Shown piece after piece: positions 13,901-27,635 of a stretch of 64,000 nucleotides of DNA. A program made the position numbers and the translations under genes. The notes under the pieces were generated by a model. That model saw nothing but the letters and a program-made list of their open reading frames with translations, was not told the origin of the DNA and did not search any database. The stretch is from Eutreptiella sp. 'Long Island Sound 2002' (Eukaryota > Euglenozoa > Euglenophyceae > Eutreptiales > Eutreptiaceae). Location of the stretch: assembly GCA_964036045.1 (NCBI GenBank), contig OZ038382.1:41556090-41620089 (forward strand), in the 5' to 3' direction. The number at the start of each line of letters is the position of its first letter. Positions within the stretch are counted from its first letter, which is position 1.

Positions 13901-16747
13901 GCCATGCCTTGGCTTGACGAGACGAGGCGAGCGAGCGCGCGCGCGCGGGGGTGGCGGTTGGTGCAATGGCAGTGTGGGTGTGTGGTGGCAGTGGACCAGA
14001 GCGAAAACTTCAACGGGTAGGGCGAAAGGTGCCACTTTACGAAAGCACGCGTACAGCCTAGCCAACCACCACGCAGCAACCTGAAAATCCAATAAATGTG
14101 GCGTACCAAAATGAAACTTTTTTGCAAAAATATGGAACATGCCCCTTCTAAATTTTCTTCTAATGCCTTCCCGGAACGCTGAAGGGGGAGCTGCAATAAC
14201 TTGACAGAAAGTCCCGAATTCAATTTTGAGATATTGTGTCGGCAAGTATCACCACACTTCGTTATGAAAGCACCTGGCTCTCACACCAAGCCATACCATA
14301 CCATGCCAACCCAAGCCAGCCATGCCTTGGCTTGACGAGACGAGGCGAGCGAGCGCGCGCGCGCGGGGGTGGCGGGGGGTGCAATGGCAGTGTGGGTGTG
14401 TGGTGGCAGTGGACCAGAGCAAAAACTTCAACGGGTAGGGCGAAAGGTGCCACTTTACGAAAGCACGCGTACAGCCTAGCCAACCACCACGCAGCAACCT
14501 GAAAATCCAATAAATGTGGCGTACCAAAATGAAACTTTTTTGCAAAAATATGGAACATGCCCCTTCTAAATTTTAATCTAATGCCTTCCCGGAACGCTGA
14601 AGGGGGAGCTGCAATAACTTGACAGAAAGTCCCGAATTCAATTTTGAGATATTGTGTCGGCAAGTATCACCACACTTCATTATGAAAGCACCTGGCTCTC
14701 ACACCAAGCCATACCATACCATGCCAAGCCAAGCCAGCCATGCCTTGGCTTGACGAGACGAGGCGAGCGAGCGCGCGCGCGCGCGGGGGTGGCGGTGGGT
14801 GCAATGGCAGTGTGGGTGTGTGGTGGCAGTGGACCAGAGCGAAAACTTCAACGGGTAGGGCGAAAGGTGCCACTTTACGAAAGCACGCGTACAGCCTAGC
14901 CAACCACCACGCAGCAACCTGAAAATCCAATAAATGTGGCGTACCAAAATGAAACTTTTTTGCAAAAATATGGAACATGCCCCTTCTAAATTTTCTTCTA
15001 ATGCCTTCCCGGAACGCTGAAGGGGGAGCTGCAATAACTTGACAGAAAGTCCCGAATTCAATTTTGAGATATTGTGTCGGCAAGTATCACCACACTTCAT
15101 TATGAAAGCACCTGGCTCTCACACCAAGCCATACCATACCATGCCAAGCCAAGCCAGCCATGCCTTGGCTTGACGAGACGAGGCGAGCGAGCGCGCGCGC
15201 GCGGGGGTGGCGGGGGGTGCAATGGCAGTGTGGGTGTGTGGTGGCAGTGAACCAGAGCGAAAACTTCAACGGGTAGGGCGAAAGGTGCCACTTTACGAAA
15301 GCACGCGTACAGCCTAGCCAACCACCACGCAGCAACCTGAAAATCCAATAAATGTGGCGTACCAAAATGAAACTTTTTTGCAAAAATATCGAACATGCCC
15401 CTTCTAAATTTTCTTCTAATGCCTTCCCAGAACGCTGAAGGGGGAGCTGCAATAACTTGACAGAAAGTCCCGAATTCAATTTAGAGATATTGTGTCGGCA
15501 AGTATCACCACACTTCATTATGAAAGCACCTGGCTCTCACACCAAGCCATACCATACCATGCCAAGCCAAGCCAGCCATGCCTTGGCTTGACGAGACGAG
15601 GCGAGCGAGCGCGCGCGCGCGGGGGTGGCGGGGGGTGCAATGGCAGTGTGGGTGTGTGGTGGCAGTGGACCAGAGCGAAAACTTCAACGGGTAGGGCGAA
15701 AGGTGCCACTTTACGAAAGCACGCGTACAGCCTAGCCAACCACCACGCAGCAACCTGAAAATCCAATGAATGTGGCGTACCAAAATGAAACTTTTTTGCA
15801 AAAATATGGAACATGCCCCTTCTAAATTTTCTTCTAATGCCTTCCCGGAACGCTGAAGGGGGAGCTGCAATAACTTGACAGAAAGTCCCGAATTCGATTT
15901 TGAGATATTGTGTCGGCAAGTATCACCACACTCCATTATGAAAGCACCTGGCTCTCACACCAAGCCATACCATACCATGCCAAGCCGAGCCAGCCATGCC
16001 TTGGCTTGACGAGACGAGGCGAGCGAGCGCGCGCGCGCGCGGGGGTGGCGGTGGGTGCAATGGCAGTGTGGGTGTGTGGTGGCAGTGGACCAGAGCGAAA
16101 ACTTCAACGGGTAGGGCGAAAGGTGCCACTTTACGAAAGCACGCGTACAGCCTAGCCAACCACCACGCAGCAACCTGAAAACCCAATAAATGTGGCGTAC
16201 CAAAATGAAACTTTTTTGCAAAAATATGGAACATGCCCCTTCTAAATTTTCTTCTAATGCCTTCCCAGAACGCTGAAGGGGGAGCTGCAATAACTTGACA
16301 GAGAGTCCCGAATTCAATTTTGAGATATTGTGTCGGCAAGTATCACCACACTTCATTATGAAAGCACCTGGCTCTCACACCAAGCCATACCATACCATGC
16401 CAAGCCAAGCCAGCCATGCCTTGGCTTGACGAGACGAGGCGAGCGAGCGCGCGCGCGCAGGGGTTGCGGGGGGTGCAATGGCAGTGTGGGTGTGTGGTGG
16501 CAGTGGACCAGAGCGAAAATTTCAACAGGTAGGGCGAAAGGTGCCACTTTACGAAAGCACGCGTACAGCCTAGCCAACCACCACGCAGCAACCTGAAAAT
16601 CCAGTAAATGTGGCGTACCAAAATGAAACTTTTTTGCAAAAATATGGAACATGCCCCTTCTAAATTTTCTTCTAATGCCTTCCCGGAACGCTGAAGGGGG
16701 AGCTGCAATACCTTGACAGAAAGTCCCGAATTCAATTTTGAGATATT

Positions 16748-19673
16748 GTGTCGGCAAGTATCACCACACTTCATTATGAAAGCACCTGGCTCTCACACCA
16801 AGCCATACCATACCATGCCCAGCCAAGGCAGCCATGCCTTGGCTTGACGAGACGAGGCGAGCGAGCGCGCGCGCGCGGGGGTGGCGGTGGGTGCAATGGC
16901 AGTGTGGGTGTGTGGTGGCAGTGGACCAGAGCGAAAACTTCAACGGGTAGGGCGAAAGGTGCCACTTTACGAATACACGCGTACAGCCTAGCCAACCACC
17001 ACGCAGCAACCTGAAAATCCAATAAATAAAGCGTACCAAAATGAAACTTTTTTGCAAAAATATGGAACATGCCCCTTCTAAATTTTCTTCTAATGCCCTC
17101 CCGGAACGCTGAAGGGGGAGCTGCAAAAACCTGACAGAAAGTCCCGAATTCAATTTTGAGATATTGTGTCGGCAAGTATCACCACACTTCATTATGAAAG
17201 CACCTGGCTCTCACACCAAGGCATACCATACCATGCCAAGCCAAGCCAGCCATGCCTTGGCTTGACGAGACGAGGCGAGCGAGCGCGCGCGCGGGGGGCT
17301 GGCGGGGGGTGCAATGGCAGTGTGGGTGTGTGGTGGCAGTGGACCAGAGCGAAAACTTCAACGGGTAGGGCGAAAGGTGCCACTTTACGAAAGCACGCGT
17401 ACAGCCTAGCCAACCACCACGCAGCAACCTGAAAATCCAATAAATGTGGCGTACCAAAATGAAACTTTTTTGCAAAAATATCGAACATGCCCCTTCTAAA
17501 TTTTCTTCTAATGCCTTCCCAGAACGCTGAAGGGGGAGCTGCAATAACTTGACAGAAAGTCCCGAATTCAATTTTGAGATATTGTGTCGGCAAGTATCAC
17601 CACACTTCATTATGAAAGCACCTGGCTCTCACACCAAGCCATACCATACCATGCCAAGCCAAGCCAGCCATGCCTTGGCTTGACGAGACGAGGCGAGCGA
17701 GCGTGCGCGCGCGGGGGTGGCGGGGGGTGCAATGGCAGTGTGGGTGTGTGGTGGCAGTGGACCAGAGCGAAAACTTCAACGGGTAGGGCGAAAGGTGCCA
17801 CTTTACGAAAGCACGCGTACAGCCTAGCCAACCACCACGCAGCAACCTGAAAACCCAATAAATGTGGCCTACCAAAATGAAACTTTTTTGCAAAAATATG
17901 GAACATGCCCCTTCTAAACTTTCTTCTAATGCCTTCCCAGAACGCTGAAGGGGGAGCTGCAATAACTTGACAGAAAGTCCCGAATTCAATTTTGAGATAT
18001 TGTGTCGGCAAGTATCACCACACTTCATTATGAAAGCACCTGGCTCTCACACCAAGCCATACCATACCATGCCAAGCCAAGCCAGCCATGCCTTGGCTTG
18101 ACGAGACGAGGCGAGCGAGCGCGCGCGCGCGGGGGTGGCGGGGGGTGCAATGGCAGTGTGGGTGTGTGGTGGCAGTGGACCAGAGCGAAAACTTCAACAG
18201 GTAGGGCGAAAGGTGCCACTTTACGAAAGCACGCGTACAGCCTAGCCAACCACCACGCAGCAACCTGAAAATCCAATAAATGTGGCGTACCAAAATGAAA
18301 CTTTTTTGCAAAAATATGGAACATGCCCCTTCTAAATTTTCTTCTAATGCCTTCCCGGAACGCTCAAGGGGGAGCTGCAATAACTTGACAGAAAGTCCCG
18401 AATTCAATTTTGAGATATTGTGTCGGCAAGTATCACCACACTTCATTATGAAAGCACCTGGCTCTCACACCAAGCCATACCATACCATGCCAAGCCAAGC
18501 CAGCCATGCCTTGGCTTGACGAGACGAGGCGAGCGAGCGCGCGCGCGCGGGGGTGGCGGGGGGTGCAATGGCAGTGTGGGTGTGTGGTGGCAGTGGACCA
18601 GAGCGAAAACTTCAACAGGTAGGGCGAAAGGTGCCACTTTACGAAAGCACGTGTACAGCCTAGCCAACCACCACGCAGCAACCTGAAAATCCAATAAATG
18701 TGGCGTACCAAAATGAAACTTTTTTGCAAAAATATGGAACATGCCCCTTCTAAATTTTCTTCTAATGCCTTCCCGGAACGCTGAAGGGGGAGCTGCAATA
18801 ACTTGACAGAAAGTCCCGAATTCAATTTTGAGATATTGTGTCGGCAAGTATCACCACACTTCATTATGAAAGCACCTGGCTCTCACACCAAGCCATACCA
18901 TACCATGCCAAGCCAAGGCAGCCATGCCTTGGCTTGAGGAGACGAGGCGAGCGAGCGCGCGCGCGCGGGGGTGGCGGTGGGTGCAATGGCAGTGTGGGTG
19001 TGTGGTGGCAGTGGACCAGAGCGAAAACTTCAACGGGTAGGGCGAAAGGTGCCACTTTACGAATAAACGCGTACAGCCTAGCCAACCACCACGCAGCAAC
19101 CTGAAAATCCAATAAATAAAGCGTACCAAAATGAAACTTTTTTGCAAAAATATGGAACATGCCCCTTCTAAATTTTCGTCTAATGCCCTCCCGGAACGCT
19201 GAAGGGGGAGCTGCAAAAACCTGACAGAAAGTCCCGAATTCAATTTTGAGATATTGTGTCGGCAAGTATCACCAAACTTCATTATGAAAGCACCTGGCTC
19301 TCACACCAAGGCATACCATACCATGCCAAGCCAAGCCAGCCATGCCTTGGCTTGACGAGACGAGGCGAGCGAGCGCGCGCGCGCGGGGGTGGCGGGGGGT
19401 GCAATGGCAGTGTGGGTGTGTGGTGGCAGTGGACCAGAGCGAAAACTTCAACGGGTAGGGCGAAAGGTGCCACTTTACGAAAGCACGCGTACAGCCTAGC
19501 CAACCACCACGCAGCAACCTGAAAATCCAATAAATGTGGCGTACCAAAATGAAACTTTTTTGCAAAAATATGGAACATGCCCCTTCTAAATTTTCTTCTA
19601 ATGCCTTCCCAGAACGCTGAAGGGGGAGCTGCAATAACTTGACAGAAAGTCCCGAATTCAATTTTGAGATATT
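16748..19673. repeat. Two-monomer block repeated 2,090 bp apart
   Basis: The monomers at 16748 and 18838 share the rare variants aataaataaagcgtacc, tgccctcccgg and gcaaaaacctgac. The monomers that follow, at 17166 and 19256, share aaggcataccat and ttcccagaacgc. The spacing is five monomers. The third monomers of the two copies no longer match, so the shared block is about two units long. Confidence 0.65.
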
Positions 19674-22600
19674 GTGTCGGCAAGTATCACCACACTTCAT
19701 TATGAAAGCACCTGGCTCTCACACCAAGCCATACCATACCATGCCAAGCCAAGCCAGCCATGCCTTGGCTTGACGAGACGAGGCGAGCGAGCGCGCGCGC
19801 GCGGGGCCGGCAGGGGGTGCAAAGGCAGTGTGGGTGTGTGGTGGCAGTGGACCAGAGCGAAAACTTCAACGGGTAGGGCGAAAGGTGCCACTTTACGAAA
19901 GCACGCGTACAGCCTAGCCAACCACCACGCAGCAACCTGAAAATCCAATAAATGTGGCGTACCAAAATGAAACTTTTTTGCAAAAATATGGAACATGCCC
20001 CTTCTAAATTTTCTACTAATGCCTTCCCGGACCGCTGAAGGGGGAGCTGCAATAACTTGACAGAAAGTCCCGAATTCAATTTTGAGATATTGCGTCGGCA
20101 AGTATCACCACACTTCATTATGAAAGCACCTGGCTCTCACACCAAGCCATACCATACCATGCCAAGCCAAGCCAGCCATGCCTTGGCTTGACGAGACGAG
20201 GCGAGCGAGCGCGCGCGCGCGGGGGTGGCGGTGGGTGCAATGGCAGTGTGGGTGTGTGGTGGCAGTGGACCAGAGCGAAAACTTCAACGGGTAGGGCGAA
20301 AGGTGCCACTTTACGAAAGCACGCGTACAGCCTAGCCAACCACAACGCAGCAACCTGAAAATCCAACAAATGTGGCGTACCAAAATGAAATTTTGTTGCA
20401 AAAATATGGAACATGCCCCTTCTAAATTTTCTTCTAATGCCTTCCCGGAACGCTGAAGGGGGAGCTGCAATAACTTGACAGAAAGTCCCGAATTCGATTT
20501 TGAGATATTGTGTCGGCAAGTATCACCACACTTCATTATGAAAGCACCTGGCTCTCACACCAAGCCATACCATACCATGCCAAGCCAAGCCAGCCATGCC
20601 TTGGCTTGACGACACGAGGCGAGCGAGCGCACGCGCGCGGGGGTGGCGGGGGGTGCAATGGCAGTGTGGGTGTGTGGTGGCAGTGGACCAGAGCGAAAAC
20701 TTCAACGGGTAGGGCGAAAGGTGCCACTTTACGAAAGCACGCGTACAGCCTAGCCAACCACCACGCAGCAACCTGAAAATCCAATAAATGTGGCGTACCA
20801 AAATGAAACTTTTTTGCAAAAATATGGAACATGCCCCTTCTAAAGTTTCTTCTAATGCCTTCCCGGAACGCTGAAGGGGGAGCTGCAATAACTTGACAGA
20901 AAGTCCCGAATTCAATTTTGAGATATTGTGTCGGCAAGTATCACCACACTTCATTATGAAAGCACCTGGCTCTCGGACCAAGCCATACCATACCATGCCA
21001 AGCCGAGCCAGCCATGCCTTGGCTTGACGAGACGAGGCGAGCGAGCGCGCGCGCGCGCGGGGGTGGCGGGGGGTGCAATGGCAGTGTGGGTGTGTGGTGG
21101 CAGTGGACCAGAGCGAAAACTTCAACGGGTAGGGCCAAAGGTGCCACTTTACGAAAGCACGCGTACAGCCTAGCCAACCACCACGCAGCAACCTGAAAAT
21201 CCAATAAATGTGGCGTACCAAAATGAAACTTTTTTGCAAAAATATGGAACATGCCCCTTCTAAATTTTCTTCTAATGCCTTCCCGGAACGCTGAAGGGGG
21301 GGCTGCAATAACTTGACAGAAAGTCCCGAATTCAATTTTGAGATATTGTGTCGGCAAGTATCACCACACTTCATTATGAAAGCACCTGGCTCTCACACCA
21401 AGCCATACCATACCATGCCAAGCCAAGCCAGCCATGCCTTGGCTTGACGAGACGAGGCGAGCGAGCGCGCGCACGCGCGGGGGTGGCGGTTGGTGCAATG
21501 GCAGTGTGGGTGTGTGGTGGCAGTGGACCAGAGCGAAAACTTCAACGGGTAGGGCGAAAGGTGCCACTTTACGAAAGCACGTGTACAGTCTAGCCAACCA
21601 CCACGCAGCAACCTGAAAATCCAATAAATGTGGCGTACCAAAATGAAACTTTTTTGCAAAAATATGGAACATGCCCCTTCTAAATTTTCTTCTAATGCCT
21701 TCCCGGAACGCTGAAGGGGGAGCTGCAATAACTTGACAGAAAGTCCCGAATTCAATTTTGAGATATTGTGTCGGCAAGTATCACCACACTTCATTATGAA
21801 AGCACCTGGCTCTCACACCAAGCCATACCATACCATGCCAAGCCAAGCCAGCCATGCCTTGGCTTGACGAGACGAGGCGAGCGAGCGCGCGCGCGCGGGG
21901 GTGGCGGGGGGTGCAATGGCAGTGTGGGTGTGTGGTGGCAGTGGACCAGAGCGAAAACTTCAACGGGTAGGGCGAAAGGTGCCACTTTACGAAAGCACGC
22001 GTACAGCCTAGCCAACCACCACGCAGCAACCTGAAAATCCAATAAATGTGGCGTACCAAAATGAAACTTTTTTGCAAAAATATGGAACATGCCCCTTCTA
22101 AATTTTCTTCTAATGCCTTCCCGGAACGCTGAAGGGGGAGCTGCAATAACTTGACAGAAAGCCCCGAATTCAATTTTGAGATATTGTGTCGGCAAGTATC
22201 ACCACACTTCATTATGAAAGCACCTGGCTCTCACACCAAGCCATACCATACCATGCCAAGCCAAGCCAGCCATGCCTTGGCTTGACGAGACGAGGCGAGC
22301 GAGCGCGCGCGCGCGCGGGGGTGTGGCGGGGGGTGCAATGGCAGTGTGGGTGCGTGGTGGCAGTGGACCAGAGCGAAAACTTCAACGGGTAGGGCGAAAG
22401 GTGCCACTTTACGAAAGCACGCGTACAGCCTAGCCAACCACCACGCAGCAACCTGAAAATCCAATAAATGTGGCGTACCAAAATGAAACTTTTTTGCAAA
22501 AATATGGAACATGCCCCTTCTAAATTTTCTTCTAATGCCTTCCCGGAACGCTGAAGGGGGAGCTGCAATAACTTGACAGAAAGTCCCGAATTCAATTTTG

Positions 22601-23024
22601 AGATATTGTGTCGGCAAGTATCACCACACTTCATTATGAAAGCACCTGGCTCTCACACCAAGCCATACCATACCATGCCAAGCCAAGCCAGCCGTGCCTT
22701 GGCTTGACGAGACGAGGCGAGCGAGCGCGCGCGCGCGGGGGTGGCGGGGGGTGCAATGGCAGTGTGGGTGTGTGGTGGCAGTGGACCAGAGCGAAAACTT
22801 CAACGGGTAGGGCGAAAGGTGCCACTTTACGAAAGCACGCGTACAGCCTAGCCAACCACCAACGAGCAACCTGAAAATCCAATAAATGTGGCGTACCAAA
22901 ACGAAACTTTTTTGCAAAAATATGGAACATTCCCCTTCTAAATTTTCTTCTAATGCCTTCCCGGAACGCTGAAGGGGGAGCTGCAACAACTTGACAGAAA
23001 GTCCCGAATTCAATTTGAGATATT

Positions 23025-26000
23025 GTGTCGGCAAGTATCAACACACTTCATTATGAAAGCACCTGGCTCTCACACCGAGCCATACCATACCATGCCAAGC
23101 CAAGCCAGCCATGCCTTGGCTTGACGAGACGAGGCGAGCGAGCGCGCGCGCGCGGGGGGGGTGGCGGTGGGTGCAATGGCAGTGTGGGTGTGTGGTGGCA
23201 GTGGACCAGAGCGAAAACTTCAACGGGTAGGGCGAAAGGTGCCACTTTACGAAAGCACGCGTACACCCTAGCCAAACACCACGCAGCAACCTGAAAATCC
23301 AATAAATGTGGCGTACCAAAATGAAACTTTTTTGCAAAAATATGGAACATGCCCCTTCTAAATTTGCTTCTAATGCCTTCCTAGAACGCTGAAAGGGGAG
23401 GTGCAATAACTTGACAGAAAGTCCCGAATTCAATTTTGAGATATTGTGTCGGCAAGTATCACCACACTTCATTATGAAAGCACCTGGCTCTCACACCAAG
23501 CCATACCATACCATGCCAAGCCAAGCCAGCCATGCCTTGGCTTGACGAGATGAGGCGAGCGAGCGCGCGCGCGCGGGGGTGGCGGGGGGTGCCATGGCAG
23601 TGTGGGTGTGTGGTGGCACTGGACCAGAGCGAAAACTTCAACGGGTAGGGCGAAAGGTGCCACTTTACGAAAGCACGCGTACAGCCTAGCCAACCACCAC
23701 GCAGCAACCTGAAAATCCAATAAATGTGGCGTACCAAAATGAAACTTTTTTGCAAAAATATGGAACATGCCCCTTCTATATTTTCTTCTAATGCCTTCCC
23801 GGAACGCTGAAGGGGGAGCTGCAATAACTTGACAGAAAGTCCCGAATTCAATTTTGAGATATTGTGTCGGCAAGTATCACCACACTTCATTATGAAAGCA
23901 CCTGGCTCTCACACCAAGCCATACCATACCATGCCAAGCCAAGCCAGCCATGCCTTGGCTTGACGAGACGAGGCGAGCGAGCGCGCGCGTGCGGGGGTGG
24001 CGGGGGGTGCAATGGCAGTGTGGGTGTGTGGTGGCAGTGGACCAGAGCGAAAACTTCAACGGGTAGGGCGAAAGGTGCCACTTTACGAAAGCACGCGTAC
24101 AGCCTAGCCAACCACCACGCAGCAACCTGAAAATCTAATAAATGTGGCGTACCAAAATGAAACTTTTTTGCAAAAATATGGAACATGCCCCTTCTAAATT
24201 TTCTTCTAATGCCTTCCCGGAACGCTGAAGGGGGAGCTGCAATAACTTGACAGAAAGTCCCGAATTCAATTTTGAGATATTGTGTCGGCAAGTATCACCA
24301 CACTTCATTATGAAAGCACCTGGCTCTCACACCGAGCCATACCATACCATGCCAAGCCAAGCCAGCCATGCCTTGGCTTGACGAGACGAGGCGAGCGAGC
24401 GCGCGCGCGGGGGGGGGTGGCGGTGGGTGCAATGGCAGTGTGGGTGTGTGGTGGCAGTGGACCAGAGCTAAAACTTCAACGGGTAGGGCGAAAGGTGCCA
24501 CTTTACGAAAGCACGCGTACACCCTAGTCAACCACCACGCAGCAACCTGAAAATCCAATAAATGTGGCGTACCAAAATGAAACTTTTTTGCAAAAATATG
24601 GAACATGCCCCTTCTAAATTTTCTTCTAATGCCTTCCCAGAACGCTGAAAGGGGAGGTGCAATAACTTGACAGAAAGTCCCGAATTCAATTTTGAGATAT
24701 TGTGTCGGCAAGTATCACCACACTTCATTATGAAAGCACCTGGCTCTCACACCAAGCCATACCATACCATGCCAAGCCAAGCCAGCCATGCCTTGGCTTG
24801 ACGAGATGAGGCGAGCGAGCGCGCGCGCGCGGGGGTGGCGGGGGGTGCAATGGCAGTGTGGGTGTGTGGTGGCACTGGACCAGAGCGAAAACTTCAACGG
24901 GTAGGGCGAAAGGTGCCACTTTACGAAAGCACGCGTACAGCCTAGCCAACCACCACGCAGCAACCTGAAAATCCAATAAATGTGGCGTACCAAAATGAAA
25001 CTTTTTTGCAAAAATAGGGAACATGCCCCTTCTAAATTTTCTTCTAATGCCTCCCCGGAACGCTGAAGGGGGAGCTGCAATAACTTGACAGAAAGTCCCG
25101 AATTCAATTTTGAGATATTGTGTCGGCAAGTATCACCACACTTCATTATGAAAGCACCTGGCTCTCACACCAAGCCATACCATACCATGCCAAGCCAAGC
25201 CAGCCATGCCTTGGCTTGACGAGACGAGGCGAGCGAGCGCGCGCGCGCGCGGGGGTGTGGCGGGGGGTGCAATGGCAGTGTGGGTGTGTGGTGGCAGTGG
25301 ACCAGAGCGAAAACTTCAACGGGTAGGGCGAAAGGTGCCACTTTACGAAAGCACGCGTACAGCCTAGCCAACCACCACGCAGCAACCTGAAAATCCAATA
25401 AATGTGGCGTACCAAAATGAAACTTTTTTGCAAAAATATGGAACATGCCCCTTCTTAATTTTATTCCAATGCCTTCCCGGAACGCTGAAGGGGGAGCTGC
25501 AATAACTTGACAGAAAGTCCCGAATTCAATTTTGAGATGTTGTGTCGGCAAGTATCACCACACTTCATTATGAAAGCACCTGGCTCTCACACCAAGCCAT
25601 ACCATACCATGCCAAGCCAAGCCAGCCATGCCTTGGCTTGACGACACGAGGCGAGCGAGCGCGCGCGCGCGGGGGTGGCGGGGGGTGCAATGGCAGTGTG
25701 GGTGTGTGGTGGCAGTGGACCAGAGCGAAAACTTCAACGGGTAGGGCGAAAGGTGCCACTTTACGAAAGCACGCGTACAGCCTAGCCAACCACCACGCAG
25801 CAACCTGAAAATCCAATAAATGTGGCGTACCAAAATGAAACTTTTTTGCAAAAATATGGAACATGCCCCTTCTAAATTTTCTTCTAATGCCTTCCCGGAA
25901 CGCTGAAGGGGGAGCTGCAATAACTTGACAGAAAGTCCCGAATTCAATTTTGAGATATTGTGTCGGCAAGTATCACCACACTTCATTATGAAAGCACCTG

Positions 26001-27635
26001 GCTCTCACACCAAGCCATACCATACCATGCCAAGCCAAGCCAGCCATGCCTTGGCTTGACGAGACGAGGCGAGCGAGCGCGCGCGCGCGCGAGGGTGTGG
26101 CGGGGGGTGCAATGGCAGTGTGGGTGAGTGGTGGCAGTGGACCAGAGCGAAAACTTCAACGGGTAGGGCGAAAGGTGCCACTTTACGAAAGCACGCGTAC
26201 AGCCTAGCCAACCACCACGCAGCAACCTGAAAATCCAATAAATGTGGCGTACCAAAATGAAACTTTTTTGCAAAAATATGGAACATGCCTCTTCTAAATT
26301 TTCGTCTAATGCCTTCCCGGAACGCTGAAAGGGGAGCTGCAATAACTTGACAGAAAGTCCCGAATTCAATTTTGAGATATTGTGTCGGCAAGTATCACCA
26401 CACTTCATTATGAAAGCACCTGGCTCTCACACCAAGCCATACCATACCATGCCAAGCCAAGCCAGCCATGCCTTGGCTTGACGAGACGAGGCGAGCGAGC
26501 GCGCGCGCGCGGGGGTGGCGGGGGGTGCAATGGCAGTGTGGGTGTGTGGTGGCAGTGGACCAGAGCGAAAACTTCAACGGGTAGGGCGAAAGGTGCCACT
26601 TTACGAAAGCACGTGTACAGCCTAGCCAACCACCACGCAGCAACCTGAAAATCCAATAAATGTGGCGTACCAAAATGAAACTTTTTTGCAAAAATATGGA
26701 ACATGCCCCTTCTAAATTTTCTTCTAATGCCTTCCCGGAACGCTGAAGGGGGAGCTGCAATAACTTGACAGAAAGTCCCGAATTCAATTTTGAGATATTG
26801 TGTCGGCAAGTATCACCGCACTTCATTATGAAAGCACCTGGCTCTCACACCAAGCCATACCATACCATGCCAAGCCAAGCCAGCCATGCCTTGGCTTGAC
26901 GAGATGAGGCGAGCGAGCGCGCGCGCGCGGGGGTGGCGGGGGGTGCAATGGCAGCGTGGGTGTGTGGTGGCACTGGACCAGAGCGAAAACTTCAACGGGT
27001 AGGGCGAAAGGTGCCACTTTACGAAAGCACGCGTACAGCCTAGTCAACCACCACGCAGCAACCTGAAAATCCAATAAATGTGGCGTACCAATATGAAACT
27101 TTTTTGCAAAAATATGGAACATGCCCCTTCTAAATTTTCTTCTAATGCCTCCCCGGAACGCTGAACGGGGAGCTGCAATAACTTGACAGAAAGTCCCGAA
27201 TTCAATTTTGAGATATTGTGTCGGCAAGTATCACCACACTTCATTATGAAAGCACCTGGCTCTCACACCAAGCCATACCATACCATGCCAAGCCAAGCCA
27301 GCCATGCCTTGGCTTGACGAGACGAGGCGAGCGAGCGCGCGCGCGCGGGGGTGGCGGGGGGTGCAATGGCAGTGTGGGTGTGTGGTGGCAGTCGACCAGA
27401 GCGAAAACTTCAACGGGTAGGGCGAAAGGTGCCACTTTACGAAAGCACGCGTACAGCCTAGCCAACCACCACGCAGCAACCTGAAAATCCAATAAATGTG
27501 GCGTACCAAAATGAAACTTTTTTGCAAAAATATGGAACATGCCCCTTCTTAATTTTATTCTAATGCCTTCCCAGAACGCTGAAGGGGGAGCTGCAATAAC
27601 TTGACAGAAAGTCCCGAATTCAATTTCGAGATATT
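23025..27635. repeat. Overlapping 3-monomer and 5-monomer higher-order copies
   Basis: The monomers at 23025 and 24282 (1,257 bp apart) share ccgagccatacc, acaccctag and gctgaaaggggaggtgc. The next monomers (about 23446 and 24702) share gagatgagg and gtggcactggac. That second type returns near 26800, and the monomers at 25120 and 27218 share cttcttaattttatt. The second relationship is therefore about 2,098 bp, or five monomers. The region records at least two successive block exchanges. Confidence 0.6.

Noticed and set aside
20523-21374. Longer frames joining two monomers (also 30588-31361 and 53008-53709)
   Set aside because: They arise only where a monomer or pair of monomers happens to have a length that keeps the frame (for example 420 bp). 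They contain nothing but repeat translation.
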